From NCBI RefSeq assembly GCF_052078665.1, contig NZ_JBQJIK010000019.1, positions 1-64,000 of the forward strand: a stretch of DNA of 64,000 bases, read 5' to 3'. Position 1 is the first letter of the stretch. Each line of letters starts with the position of its first letter. Of this stretch, positions 8,419-18,450 are shown one piece after another. The position numbers were made by a program, and so were the translations under genes. Origin of the DNA: Inquilinus sp052078665. Its GTDB lineage: Bacteria; Pseudomonadota; Alphaproteobacteria; DSM-16000; Inquilinaceae. The notes under the pieces were generated by a model. The model did not search any database. It was not told the DNA's origin and was given only the letters and a program-made list of their open reading frames with translations.

Positions 8419-8955
8419 ATGCTGAGAACCCGTCCTCGCAAATTTGTCCTCGGCGCCGTGGTCGGTCTCGCCATGGCAGCCGGTGTCGCCCTGCCCGGCA
8501 CGGCCTCGGCGCAGAACGTGCAGTACATCTCCTCCAGCCGCGACTGGCACGCCTTCCAGTTCAGCGAGAACGGCGGCAAGGCCTGCTACATCGCCAGCAA
8601 GCCGACCAAGTCCGAGCCCGCCAATGTCCGCCATGGCGACGTCTTCATCCTGGTCACCAACCGGCCGGCGGAGAAGCAGAAGAACGTGGTTAGCCTGCAG
8701 GTCGGCTACACGCTGAAACAGGGCGCCGACGTCACCGCCACGATCGGCGGCAGGAACTTCCAGCTGTTCACCGACGGCAACACCGCCTGGTCGCGCGACG
8801 CCGCGGCGGACGACGCGCTGGTCAACGCGATGAAGGCCGGCTCGACCCTGACGGTCAAGGCCACCTCCTCGCGCGGCACCGGCACCAACTACACCTTCTC
8901 CCTCGCCGGCATCTCGGCGGCGCTGGGCGAGATCAACAAAGCCTGCGGCGCCTGA
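8419..8955 (+). CDS. Invasion-associated locus B (IalB)-like periplasmic protein
   Basis: A 178-residue exported protein. MLRTRPRKF is followed by a hydrophobic core (VLGAVVGLAMAAGVALP) and the cleavage-type sequence TASAQ. The mature part (DWHAFQF, ACYIASKPTK, HGDVFILVTNRP, and W in TAWSRDAAADDALVNAMKAG) matches the IalB family (PF06776), which is common in alphaproteobacteria. Two cysteines (in KACYIA and NKACGA) could pair. The start at 8419 is chosen because it begins the signal peptide; the frame upstream is open but not protein-like. The family's molecular role is poorly defined outside Bartonella invasion. A hairpin terminator follows. Confidence 0.78.
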   Translation: MLRTRPRKFVLGAVVGLAMAAGVALPGTASAQNVQYISSSRDWHAFQFSENGGKACYIASKPTKSEPANVRHGDVFILVTNRPAEKQKNVVSLQVGYTLKQGADVTATIGGRNFQLFTDGNTAWSRDAAADDALVNAMKAGSTLTVKATSSRGTGTNYTFSLAGISAALGEINKACGA

Positions 8956-8978
8956 CCGCACTTCCCTTTACAATCCCG

Positions 8979-9004
8979 CGGCCCCTTCCCAACGGGAGGG
9001 GCCG
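8979..9004 (+). terminator. Hairpin terminator after ialB-like gene
   Basis: CGGCCCCTTCCC pairs with GGGAGGGGCCG (one bulged T) around an AAC loop, 24 bases after the stop. There is no T run, so termination efficiency is uncertain. Confidence 0.6.
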
Positions 9005-9047
9005 TCGCCATTTGAAAGCCCGGCTTTCAGGGTCCGCCGGAGGTCCC

Positions 9048-10199
9048 ATGAGTATCGAAACGCACGCCACCACCTTCGCGCCGCCCGCGCCCCGCGCCGA
9101 CGGCCGCATCAACCTGGTCGGGCTCGACCGTGCCGAGCTGGCGGAGACGCTGGCCGGCATGGGCGAGCCGGCGTTCCGCGCGCGCCAGCTGTTCGGCTGG
9201 ATGTACAAGCGCGGCGCCACCGACTTCCAGGCGATGAGCGACATGGCCAAGGGCCTGCGCGCCAAGCTGGCGGACGGCTTCGTCCTCGACCGGCTGCAGG
9301 TGGTGCGGCAGCAGCAATCCTTCGACGGCACCCGCAAGTGGCTGGCCCGGATGGCAGACGGGCGGGAGATCGAATCGGTGCACATCCCGGAGGAGGATCG
9401 CGGCACGCTCTGTGTCTCCTCCCAGGTCGGCTGCACCCTGACCTGCAAGTTCTGCCACACCGGCACCCAGCGCTTGGTGCGCAACCTCGAGGCGTCGGAG
9501 ATCGTCAGCCAGGTCATGCTGGCCCGCGACATCCTGGAAGACTGGGGGCGGGAAGGGGACGACCGCCAGCTCACCAACATCGTCATGATGGGCATGGGCG
9601 AGCCGCTGTTCAATTTCGAGAACGTCAAGCGCGCGCTGAAGCTGGTGATGGACCCGGAGGGCATCGCCCTCTCGCGCCGCCGCATCACCCTGTCGACCGC
9701 CGGCGTGGTGCCGATGATGAAGCGCTGCGGCGAGGAGCTGGGCGTCAACCTGGCGGTGTCGCTGCATGCGGTGACGGACGAGCTGCGCGACCAGATCGTG
9801 CCGATCAACAAGAAGTACCCGGTCAAGGAGCTGCTGGACGCCTGCCGCGAGTATCCCGGCGTCAACAACGCCCGCCGCATCACCTTCGAATATGTGATGC
9901 TGAAGGACGTCAACGACACCCCGGCCGATGCCCGCCAGCTGGTGCGCATCCTCAAGGGCATCCCGGCGAAGATGAACCTGATCCCCTTCAACCCCTGGCC
10001 GGGCGCGCCGTTCGAATGCTCGACGCCGGAGGCGATCGAGCGCTTCGCCGACATCCTGATGGAGGCCGGCTACGCCAGCCCGATCCGGACGCCGCGCGGC
10101 AGCGACATCCTGGCCGCCTGCGGCCAGCTGAAGTCGGACAGCGTGCGCCAGCGCGCCTCGGCCCGCGCTGCCGCCCCGGCGGCGACCGCCGCGCACTGA
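9048..10199 (+). CDS. rlmN: 23S rRNA (adenine2503-C2)/tRNA(adenine37-C2) methyltransferase RlmN
   Basis: A 383-residue radical-SAM enzyme that methylates C2 of A2503 in 23S rRNA and A37 in some tRNAs. The CxxxCxxC iron-sulfur motif is C129-C133-C136 (VGCTLTCKFCHTG). The family motifs MGMGEPLFNFENV, RRITLSTAGVVP and NLAVSLHA are present, as is the catalytic C-terminal cysteine in LAACGQL. The start at 9048 has a GGAGG site seven bases upstream. The length is normal for the family. It is followed after 25 bases by three overlapping small genes and may be co-transcribed with them. Confidence 0.95.
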   Translation: MSIETHATTFAPPAPRADGRINLVGLDRAELAETLAGMGEPAFRARQLFGWMYKRGATDFQAMSDMAKGLRAKLADGFVLDRLQVVRQQQSFDGTRKWLARMADGREIESVHIPEEDRGTLCVSSQVGCTLTCKFCHTGTQRLVRNLEASEIVSQVMLARDILEDWGREGDDRQLTNIVMMGMGEPLFNFENVKRALKLVMDPEGIALSRRRITLSTAGVVPMMKRCGEELGVNLAVSLHAVTDELRDQIVPINKKYPVKELLDACREYPGVNNARRITFEYVMLKDVNDTPADARQLVRILKGIPAKMNLIPFNPWPGAPFECSTPEAIERFADILMEAGYASPIRTPRGSDILAACGQLKSDSVRQRASARAAAPAATAAH

Positions 10200-10224
10200 T
10201 CCCCGGGGGGCGTCCGCTCAAGCC

Positions 10225-10440
10225 ATGACCCTCGTCGAATTCATCTACAGCCCGGCCGGCAAGAACCTGCTGCTGTCGCTGCTCACGCTGCCGGCCTTCG
10301 TGCTGATCCTGAAGCGGGCCGGCCTGTCGCGGGCTTGGGCCCTGCTGGCCCTGGCCCCGAGCATCGGCATCGTGCTGGTCTTCGCGGTGCTGCTGTTCCG
10401 GCGCTGGCCGGCGATCGCCGCGGCGGAGGGCAAGCGGTGA
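10225..10440 (+). CDS. Small two-span membrane protein, unknown function
   Basis: A 71-residue protein with two predicted membrane helices (about residues 12-27 and 36-55: LLLSLLTLPAFVLIL; WALLALAPSIGIVLVFAVLLF). I do not recognise a family. Its stop overlaps the next gene's GTG start by four bases, so translation is probably coupled. Confidence 0.6.
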   Translation: MTLVEFIYSPAGKNLLLSLLTLPAFVLILKRAGLSRAWALLALAPSIGIVLVFAVLLFRRWPAIAAAEGKR

Positions 10441-10706
10441 GCGACATCCTCGAGGTCCTGTCGACGATCTACGGCCCGGGCTGGATGACGATGCTGCCGC
10501 ATTGGGGCACCAACCTCGTCATCGGCATCTACATCGTGATGCTGATGAGCTTCGCCGCCTATGCCCTGGTCAAGGCGCGGGTGACGCCGCTGTGGTCGAT
10601 CCTGCTGCTGGTGCCTCCGGTCGCGGTGGTCGTGATCTGGGCCATCGCCTTCATCCGCTGGCCGCGCCTCGACGGGCCGCGGCCGCACATCGTGCATCGG
10701 GGATGA
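10437..10706 (+). CDS. Small membrane protein, unknown function
   Basis: An 89-residue protein with a GTG start overlapping the upstream stop and with two membrane segments (about residues 21-39 and 46-66, containing LVIGIYIVMLMSFAAYAL and LWSILLLVPPVAVVVIWAIAFI). It looks related in layout to its upstream neighbour: both end just after the second helix with RWP. It overlaps the next gene by four bases (ATGA). No function can be assigned. Confidence 0.6.
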   Translation: MSDILEVLSTIYGPGWMTMLPHWGTNLVIGIYIVMLMSFAAYALVKARVTPLWSILLLVPPVAVVVIWAIAFIRWPRLDGPRPHIVHRG

Positions 10707-11260
10707 GGGGCCTCGGCCTGGCTCTCGCGCCGGCCCTGGCCTGGAGTCTCCTCGCATTTCCCGCCCGTGCCGCGGAGACCGACATCCGCGGCTGGGAGAA
10801 CCTGACCTGGGGCATGACCGCGCAGCAGGTCGAATCCGCCCTGCCGCAGGCCGTGCCGCTGTCGCCGCCCTGGGATTTCGGGCCGCTCTATGCCGAGCGC
10901 ATGGTGCAGAGCGTGGTGGTCGGCGGCATCGCCTTCGACCTGGTGCCGGAGCTGGCGCGCCAGGACGACCGGCTGGTCCAGATCCTGTTCGAACGGCGCT
11001 CGCCGATCCCCGGCCCGGACGAGCTGCAATCCTTCGTCAACGACCTGTACGCCCGGCTGGGGCCGCCGGCCGAGAGCTGCGTCGTCCAATCCGGCCTGGT
11101 GACCCGGCTGTGGCGCTTCCCCTCGGCCCAGGTGGCGCTGACCGCGGTCGACTTCTCCGCCGATGGCAGCCGCGGCCGGCTGCAGCGCCTGCTGCTGCGC
11201 TACACCGCCGCCGACCGGGCGCCGCCGTCGCCCTGCGAACGGAACAAACCCAGACCATGA
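10703..11260 (+). CDS. Exported protein of unknown function
   Basis: A 185-residue protein with a signal peptide (MRGLGLALAPALAWSLLAFPARAAE). The mature part has GWENLTWGMTAQQVESALP, a motif seen in many secreted proteins of unknown function. Two cysteines (ESCVV and SPCER) may form a disulfide. It is translationally coupled to two small membrane proteins (overlap ATGA), so the three may form one membrane/periplasmic unit. I do not recognise a specific family. Confidence 0.6.
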   Translation: MRGLGLALAPALAWSLLAFPARAAETDIRGWENLTWGMTAQQVESALPQAVPLSPPWDFGPLYAERMVQSVVVGGIAFDLVPELARQDDRLVQILFERRSPIPGPDELQSFVNDLYARLGPPAESCVVQSGLVTRLWRFPSAQVALTAVDFSADGSRGRLQRLLLRYTAADRAPPSPCERNKPRP

Positions 11261-11365
11261 ACGCGATGGCAACGGAATCGCTTCATTCCACGGCGATCGA
11301 GGTCTAGGGTCGAGGCTCTGTCGAACGCCGCGATTCCCCTCTCAGCCCCACCGGGAGCCAAGAGC

Positions 11366-12241
11366 ATGAGCAACTCCTCCGAATACGTGCCGCCGAAGGT
11401 CTGGACCTGGGACACGGCGAGCGGCGGCCAGTTCGCCAACATCAACCGCCCGATCGCCGGGGCGACGCATGACAAGGCGCTGCCGGTCGGCCGCCATCCG
11501 TTCCAGCTCCATTCGCTGGCGACGCCGAACGGCCAGAAGGTCACGATCATGTTCGAGGAGCTGCTGGCCGCCGGCCATAGCGGCGCCGAATACGACGCTT
11601 GGCCGATCCGGATCGGCGACGGCGACCAGTTCGGCAGCGGCTTCGTCGAGATCAACCCGAACTCCAAGATCCCGGCGCTGGTCGACCGCAGCGGCCCGAC
11701 CCCGATCCGGATCTTCGAATCCGGCGCCATCCTGGTGCATCTCGCCGAGAAGTTCGGGGCCTTCCTGCCGGCCTCCGGCCCGGCCCGCGCCGAAACCCTG
11801 TCCTGGCTGTTCTGGCAGATGGGCAGTGCGCCCTTCCTCGGCGGCGGCTTCGGCCATTTCTACGCCTACGCCCCGACCAAGATCGAATACGCCATCAACC
11901 GCTACGCCATGGAGGCCAAGCGCCTGCTCGACGTGCTCGACCGGCGCCTGGCGGAGACCGAATACGTCGCCGGCGACCAATACACCATCGCCGACATGGC
12001 GAACTGGCCCTGGTTCGGCGGCCTGGCCCTGGGCCGGGCCTATGGCGCGGCCGAGTTCCTCGACGTGCAGAGCTACCAGCACGTGCAGCGTTGGGCCAAG
12101 GCGATCGACGCCCGGCCGGCGGTGAAGCGCGGCCGCATCGTCAACCGCCTGTTCGGCGAGCCGTCGGAGCAGCTGCACGAGCGCCACGACGCCGGCGACT
12201 TCGAGACCCGGACCCAGGACAAGCTCGCGGCCCAGGGCTAG
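11366..12241 (+). CDS. yghU: Glutathione-dependent disulfide-bond oxidoreductase YghU
   Basis: A 291-residue GST-fold protein close to E. coli YghU (288 residues), which reduces disulfides using two bound glutathiones. Diagnostic stretches are NRPIAGATHDKALPVGRHP near the N-terminus, FVEINPNSKIPALVD (thioredoxin-fold cis-proline region), IFESGAILVHLAEKFG, and TIADMANWPWF in the helical domain. The start at ATG 11366 lies shortly after a GGGAGCCAAGAGC leader. It is a single gene; a strong hairpin lies between it and the convergent RTX gene. Confidence 0.9.
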   Translation: MSNSSEYVPPKVWTWDTASGGQFANINRPIAGATHDKALPVGRHPFQLHSLATPNGQKVTIMFEELLAAGHSGAEYDAWPIRIGDGDQFGSGFVEINPNSKIPALVDRSGPTPIRIFESGAILVHLAEKFGAFLPASGPARAETLSWLFWQMGSAPFLGGGFGHFYAYAPTKIEYAINRYAMEAKRLLDVLDRRLAETEYVAGDQYTIADMANWPWFGGLALGRAYGAAEFLDVQSYQHVQRWAKAIDARPAVKRGRIVNRLFGEPSEQLHERHDAGDFETRTQDKLAAQG

Positions 12242-12254
12242 CCGCTAGAAAGAA

Positions 12255-12280
12255 GCGCCCCGCTGCAGGCAGCGGGGCGC
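12255..12280. terminator. Terminator between convergent yghU and RTX gene 3
   Basis: A perfect 11-base-pair stem GCGCCCCGCTG/CAGCGGGGCGC with CAGG loop. It lies between two convergent stop codons, so it can serve both strands. Confidence 0.75.
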
Positions 12281-12313
12281 GATTCTGTCCGGACGTCCGG
12301 ATCAGACGCCAGA

Positions 12314-13348
12314 TCAGACGAAGGTGAAGTCCGACTGGGTCAGCCCCAGCGCCGCCAGATCGGCCACGCTGTGGACATCCGTCAGGTGGGCGAAGGTGTC
12401 GGCGTGGTTGGCCGAGGTGACATAGGCCAGGTTCGCCGTGCCGGTCTTGCTGTCGTAGTAGGCGATGATGTCGCCGGCGGTCTCGCCGGTGATCGCGCTG
12501 GCGGCGGCCGAGCCGGAGGCGAAGCCCTGGTCGGTGATCACGACCGCATGCTCGCCATCGGCGCCCGACGCGGCACCGCTGTAGAAGCTGTCCACCGCGC
12601 TGCCCGACCCGCCGCTGGCGTTGTTGACGAAGTTCGCGCCGGCGCCGTCGGTACCGATGCCGACCGCGTCGAAGGAGAACTTGTCCTGCGCCGCATCGAA
12701 GTCGGTGATGCTGCTGTAGCCCTGGATCGAGCCGAACTTCGGGTCGTGGAAGCGGAACAGGAAGGTGTCGTCGCCGGCGCCGCCGGTGAGATAGTCCCTG
12801 CCGTCACCGCTGATGAGGGTGTCGTTGCCGGAATCCCCATAGAGCTTGTCGTTGCCTTCGCCGACATCGGTGCGCGCCGTGTCGCGGCCGTTGTCGCCGG
12901 CGAGGACGTCGTTGCCGATGCCGCCATAGACGGCGTCGTTGCCCTCGCTGCCGAAGACGTGGTCGTTGCCGGCGCCGCCATAGACATGGTCGATGTTCTG
13001 GCCGCCGAAGACGAAGTCGTCACCGTCTTCGCCATAGACGTAGTCGTTGCCCTGGTCGCCGTTGATGTGGTCGACCCCGGCGCCGCCACGGACGGTGTCG
13101 TCGCCGAGATTGCCCGTGAGGGTGTCGTTGCCGGCGTCACCGCGGACGATGTCGTTGCCGGAGCCGCCGTCGACATTGTCGTCACCGCTGCCGCCCTTGG
13201 CGACATCGTTGCCCACGCCGGCCAGGATGGTGTCGTTGCCCAGGTCGCCGTTGATCCGGTCATTGCCCCAGGGATCGATGATCAGATCGTCACCTGTGCC
13301 GCCGACAAGGATGTCGTCGCCCAGTCCTCCCACGATCAGATTTGGCAT
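12314..13348 (-). CDS. RTX calcium-binding protein 3 (type I secreted)
   Basis: A 344-residue protein. Residues about 1-200 are a continuous run of RTX nonapeptides (GGLGDDILVGGTGDD, GGSGNDIVRGDAGND), with many Y/V/F at the sixth position (DYVYGEDGDDFVFGG). A C-terminal region of about 140 residues (DTFLFRF onward, SSITDFDAAQDKFSFDAVGIG) resembles serralysin-type C-terminal domains and ends LTQSDFTFV, a type I-like signal. It lacks the GVTVNLATG module of proteins 1 and 2, so it is a separate subfamily. There is no Sec signal. It sits 5 kb from the other two, on the opposite strand with its own promoter region. Confidence 0.86.
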   Translation of the reverse strand: MPNLIVGGLGDDILVGGTGDDLIIDPWGNDRINGDLGNDTILAGVGNDVAKGGSGDDNVDGGSGNDIVRGDAGNDTLTGNLGDDTVRGGAGVDHINGDQGNDYVYGEDGDDFVFGGQNIDHVYGGAGNDHVFGSEGNDAVYGGIGNDVLAGDNGRDTARTDVGEGNDKLYGDSGNDTLISGDGRDYLTGGAGDDTFLFRFHDPKFGSIQGYSSITDFDAAQDKFSFDAVGIGTDGAGANFVNNASGGSGSAVDSFYSGAASGADGEHAVVITDQGFASGSAAASAITGETAGDIIAYYDSKTGTANLAYVTSANHADTFAHLTDVHSVADLAALGLTQSDFTFV

Positions 13349-13687
13349 GATTGATTACTCCTGTATGCTGGAAACCTTATGCCCATAGGCATAATACTCA
13401 AAATCATGACCGTTGCATGAATCATCACAAGATTTCCTCTGTGTCTACACGCAGAGTTCAGTGTGAAATCAAACGATAAGGTCATTGATATTTTGTGAAT
13501 GATCGTTTCAAAATCCATATGCCGCAGCAGGCTTGCTGTTGAGAGATTCGAAATGGAATCTGCCCAAAAAATTGGTCTCTGAGAATCTCCTATCCGGAGA
13601 TTCAAATTTGTCACAGGTGAATCTTGAGATCAGCCGCCGAAGGTTCGGCGAGTCGAATCCGAAACCAGAATCGGCGAGGGCGAAGGT
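13349..13687. other. Intergenic region upstream of RTX gene 3 and downstream of modA-like gene
   Basis: About 340 AT-richer bases that probably hold the RTX gene 3 promoter. An 8-base-pair hairpin GAATCTCC/GGAGATTC (13583-13603) lies about 85 bases beyond the modA-like stop; on the minus strand a T6 run follows 13 bases after the stem, so it is at best a weak terminator. I see no gene. Confidence 0.4.
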
Positions 13688-14500
13688 TCAGGGAATCGTT
13701 GGCGCGTCGAAACCTGATTCCGCCAGGATCGCCTGGCCGGCCGGGGACAGGATGAACAGCGCCAGGCGATAGGCCTCCGACGGGGCGTCCTTCAGCACCG
13801 TCAGCCCGTAGGCGGCGCCGACCGCCAGCCCCTTCGGCAGCGGCACCACCACGAGATCGGGTCTCGCCGCCTGCGCCGCCTTGCCGCTGGTGCAGTAGCC
13901 GAGGAACATGTCGGCCTTGTCGTGCTCGATCAGCCAGGCGGCGGCGTTGGCGTCCTCGGGCAGGCCCAGCTTCAGCGCGCTGTCGGGCGCGCCGACCAGT
14001 TGCAGCGCCTTCCTGTCCAGCGCGGCAAAGGCGCCCGGGCGGATCGCCTCGGCCTTGCGGAACATCGCCCAGGTGTAGTCGCCGGACGGGTCGCTCTTCG
14101 GCGTCGAGGTGCCGAGCCTGACCGCCGGGTCGAGGGCGCGGTCCAGCACATTGTCCGCGGTCAGCCCGACCTTCGGCGCGGCGATGGCGCACAGCCGGTT
14201 GCGGGCAAAGACCACCAGCGGTCCGCCCAGCCCCTCCTGGTTCAGCCTTTGGGGATGGCCGGTGTCGGCCGAAGTGAAGATGTCGACCTTGTCGCCGGCC
14301 TCGATCTTCTCCCGCATCGTGCCGGAGGGGCCGAAGCTCGCCGTAACCTCGGCGCCGCCGGACTCGTGAAAGGCCTCGACGATCCGCAGCATGGCGCCGC
14401 GCAGGCTGCCGGCGCCGTACAGGGTCACGGCCGGATCCGCCGCCGCGGCGGGCCCCGCCAGCAGCGCGCATAGGATCAGGGCAGCGGTCAGCCGGCGCAT
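13688..14500 (-). CDS. ModA-like solute-binding protein (molybdate/tungstate type), orphan
   Basis: A 270-residue exported protein with signal peptide MRRLTAALILCALLAGPAAAA. The mature part follows the ModA/WtpA pattern: LYGAGSLRGAM, ASFGPSGTMREKIEAGDKVDIFTSAD, RLGTSTPKSDPSGDYTW and LILSPAGQAIL-type C-terminus (FILSPAGQAILAESGF). The start at 14500 has GGAGG seven bases upstream. No modB or modC is adjacent, so it either serves a transporter elsewhere or has another anionic ligand. A long inverted repeat lies just upstream at 14545-14568. Confidence 0.72.
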   Translation of the reverse strand: MRRLTAALILCALLAGPAAAADPAVTLYGAGSLRGAMLRIVEAFHESGGAEVTASFGPSGTMREKIEAGDKVDIFTSADTGHPQRLNQEGLGGPLVVFARNRLCAIAAPKVGLTADNVLDRALDPAVRLGTSTPKSDPSGDYTWAMFRKAEAIRPGAFAALDRKALQLVGAPDSALKLGLPEDANAAAWLIEHDKADMFLGYCTSGKAAQAARPDLVVVPLPKGLAVGAAYGLTVLKDAPSEAYRLALFILSPAGQAILAESGFDAPTIP

Positions 14501-14544
14501 GGAATCCTCCGTCACCATTCGCGCCGGAAGCTAGCGACCCGTCT

Positions 14545-14568
14545 CGACGTATTCAAATGAATACGTCG
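14545..14568. promoter_or_regulatory. 11-base inverted repeat upstream of the ModA-like gene
   Basis: Arms CGACGTATTCA and TGAATACGTCG are perfect and separated by AA. The repeat starts 44 bases upstream of the ModA-like start codon, a typical operator position. It does not match the classical ModE consensus closely. The binding protein is unknown. Confidence 0.55.
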
Positions 14569-14754
14569 ATGAACGTGCCGAACCACATATGTCGATATTC
14601 CAACCGGTTGCGGCTTGAGCCGCCGCACGGCTCGCGCGCGCAAGTTTCGGTCGAATCCGCATCGGGTGACTAGGCGACGGCTAAAAGGCTGCCTATGTGA
14701 CTGGCTTCGGCTCACTTGGCCGACCGGCCGGGACCTCATTCGGCCGTGAACGAC

Positions 14755-14770
14755 GGCGGCTTCGGCCGCC
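14755..14770 (+). promoter_or_regulatory. UUCG-tetraloop hairpin in the cold-shock gene leader
   Basis: GGCGGC-TTCG-GCCGCC forms a very stable RNA hairpin that ends three bases before the GGAG ribosome site (14774-14777) of the cold-shock gene. It may modulate ribosome access or message stability. This is inferred from sequence only. Confidence 0.5.
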
Positions 14771-14786
14771 TATGGAGTGTAGACGT

Positions 14787-14993
14787 ATGGCGACTGGTAC
14801 CGTGAAGTGGTTCAACACCACCAAGGGCTTCGGGTTCATTCAGCCGGACAACGGCGGCAAGGACGTGTTCGTCCATATCTCGGCGGTGGAAGCGGCCGGG
14901 CTGCGGTCCCTGAACGAAGGGCAGCAGGTCACGTTCGAGCTGGCGCGAGGCCGTGACGGCCGGGAGTCGGCGGCGAACCTGCAGGTCTCCTGA
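14787..14993 (+). CDS. CspA-family cold-shock protein
   Basis: A 68-residue single cold-shock domain, the usual CspA length. RNP1 (KGFGFIQP) and RNP2 (VFVHISAV) nucleic-acid-binding motifs are intact, and the protein begins MATGTVKWFN. It is predicted to be a single-stranded RNA/DNA chaperone in the cytoplasm. The leader is GC-rich with a UUCG hairpin, and a strong terminator follows, so the gene is monocistronic. Confidence 0.93.
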   Translation: MATGTVKWFNTTKGFGFIQPDNGGKDVFVHISAVEAAGLRSLNEGQQVTFELARGRDGRESAANLQVS

Positions 14994-15016
14994 CGGTCCG
15001 CATCGACGGCTGAAAC

Positions 15017-15052
15017 AAAAGGGCGGCATCCGAGACGGATGCCGCCCTTTTT
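15017..15052. terminator. Bidirectional terminator after cold-shock gene
   Basis: AAAA, then a 12-base-pair stem GGGCGGCATCCG/CGGATGCCGCCC with AGA loop, then TTTTT. It serves the cold-shock gene and the convergent MucR-like gene. Confidence 0.92.
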
Positions 15053-15078
15053 GTTCGGAATGCTGCGGCGATCCCGCG

Positions 15079-15426
15079 TCAGCGCGACCGTGAGCGGAAG
15101 CGCTCGCGCGGGGTCTCGCCGATCCGAGTGCCGGCGCGCATACCGCGCAGGGCCGTGGTCTCGCGCCAGGGCAGCGCGGCGGCACCCACCGGCGGTTCGG
15201 CGATCTCGCGGCGGGGGGCTGCATCGGCCACGGGACGAGGCGCCTGCTCCGCCCCGGAGCCCTCGACCAGCTCGGTCAGGGCATCATAGACCTGCCGGAT
15301 GATGTCCGGCACATGCGCGGCTTTGGTCTCGGTCCCGCGCAGATGCGCGGCCACGATCGCCGCGGTGACTTCGAGAACCTGGTTCGGCGTCGACAGCGCC
15401 GCCGCGCCGATCTCATTGATGGGCAT
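15079..15426 (-). CDS. MucR/Ros-like protein lacking the zinc finger
   Basis: A 115-residue protein. Residues about 13-55 (VLEVTAAIVAAHLRG, then HVPDIIRQVYDALTEL) resemble the N-terminal oligomerisation region of MucR/Ros regulators. The expected C2H2 zinc finger with its CxxCG and H-x-H residues is absent: the C-terminal half is proline/alanine-rich and ends in a basic tail (RERFRSRSR) with no cysteine or histidine cluster. No other frame over this region encodes a finger. The start at 15426 has a GAGGGG site; the upstream extension looks non-coding. It may be a dominant partner that assembles with full MucR, or a decayed gene. Confidence 0.6.
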   Translation of the reverse strand: MPINEIGAAALSTPNQVLEVTAAIVAAHLRGTETKAAHVPDIIRQVYDALTELVEGSGAEQAPRPVADAAPRREIAEPPVGAAALPWRETTALRGMRAGTRIGETPRERFRSRSR

Positions 15427-15621
15427 CCGGCCCCCTCGTTGCTGTTGCGCTACCCGGTGACCTTCCCAGGACGTCCGGATGGCGACGCCTATTCCGCCGG
15501 AAACGAGTCCCGGCCTCACCGTCGCCACCGCCCATCAAGGATCGAGCGGCGGATCGGTTCCCTCATAGTCACCAGCTGCGCCGGATCGTCGCTGCCGCCG
15601 TCATGCCGGCCCTGAGAAGCA

Positions 15622-15645
15622 GAAAAGCCCGGCTCGCGCCGGGCT
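15622..15645 (-). terminator. Terminator after acnA
   Basis: An 8-base-pair stem AGCCCGGC/GCCGGGCT with TCGC loop, followed on the minus strand by TTTCT, about 30 bases after the acnA stop. Confidence 0.8.
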
Positions 15646-15673
15646 CTTCCAAAGGTTCAGGCAGTAAAGCGGC

Positions 15674-18361
<2,688 letters not shown>

Positions 18362-18450
18362 GGAAGGGCTCCTTCGGTCGAAGGCTGGTCGCGAATGGGC
18401 TGTGCGGCCTTCATGTAGCGCGTCCGTGCAAGCCGTTCAAATGCAACGGG

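Noticed and set aside
13533..13772. Plus-strand open frame upstream of the modA-like stop
   Set aside because: It overlaps the 3' end of the modA-like gene, has no ribosome site and no similarity to known proteins.
15000..15426. A frameshift that would restore the zinc finger of the MucR-like gene
   Set aside because: No frame over this region encodes the expected Cys-Cys-His-His finger, so the missing finger is not explained by one base change.
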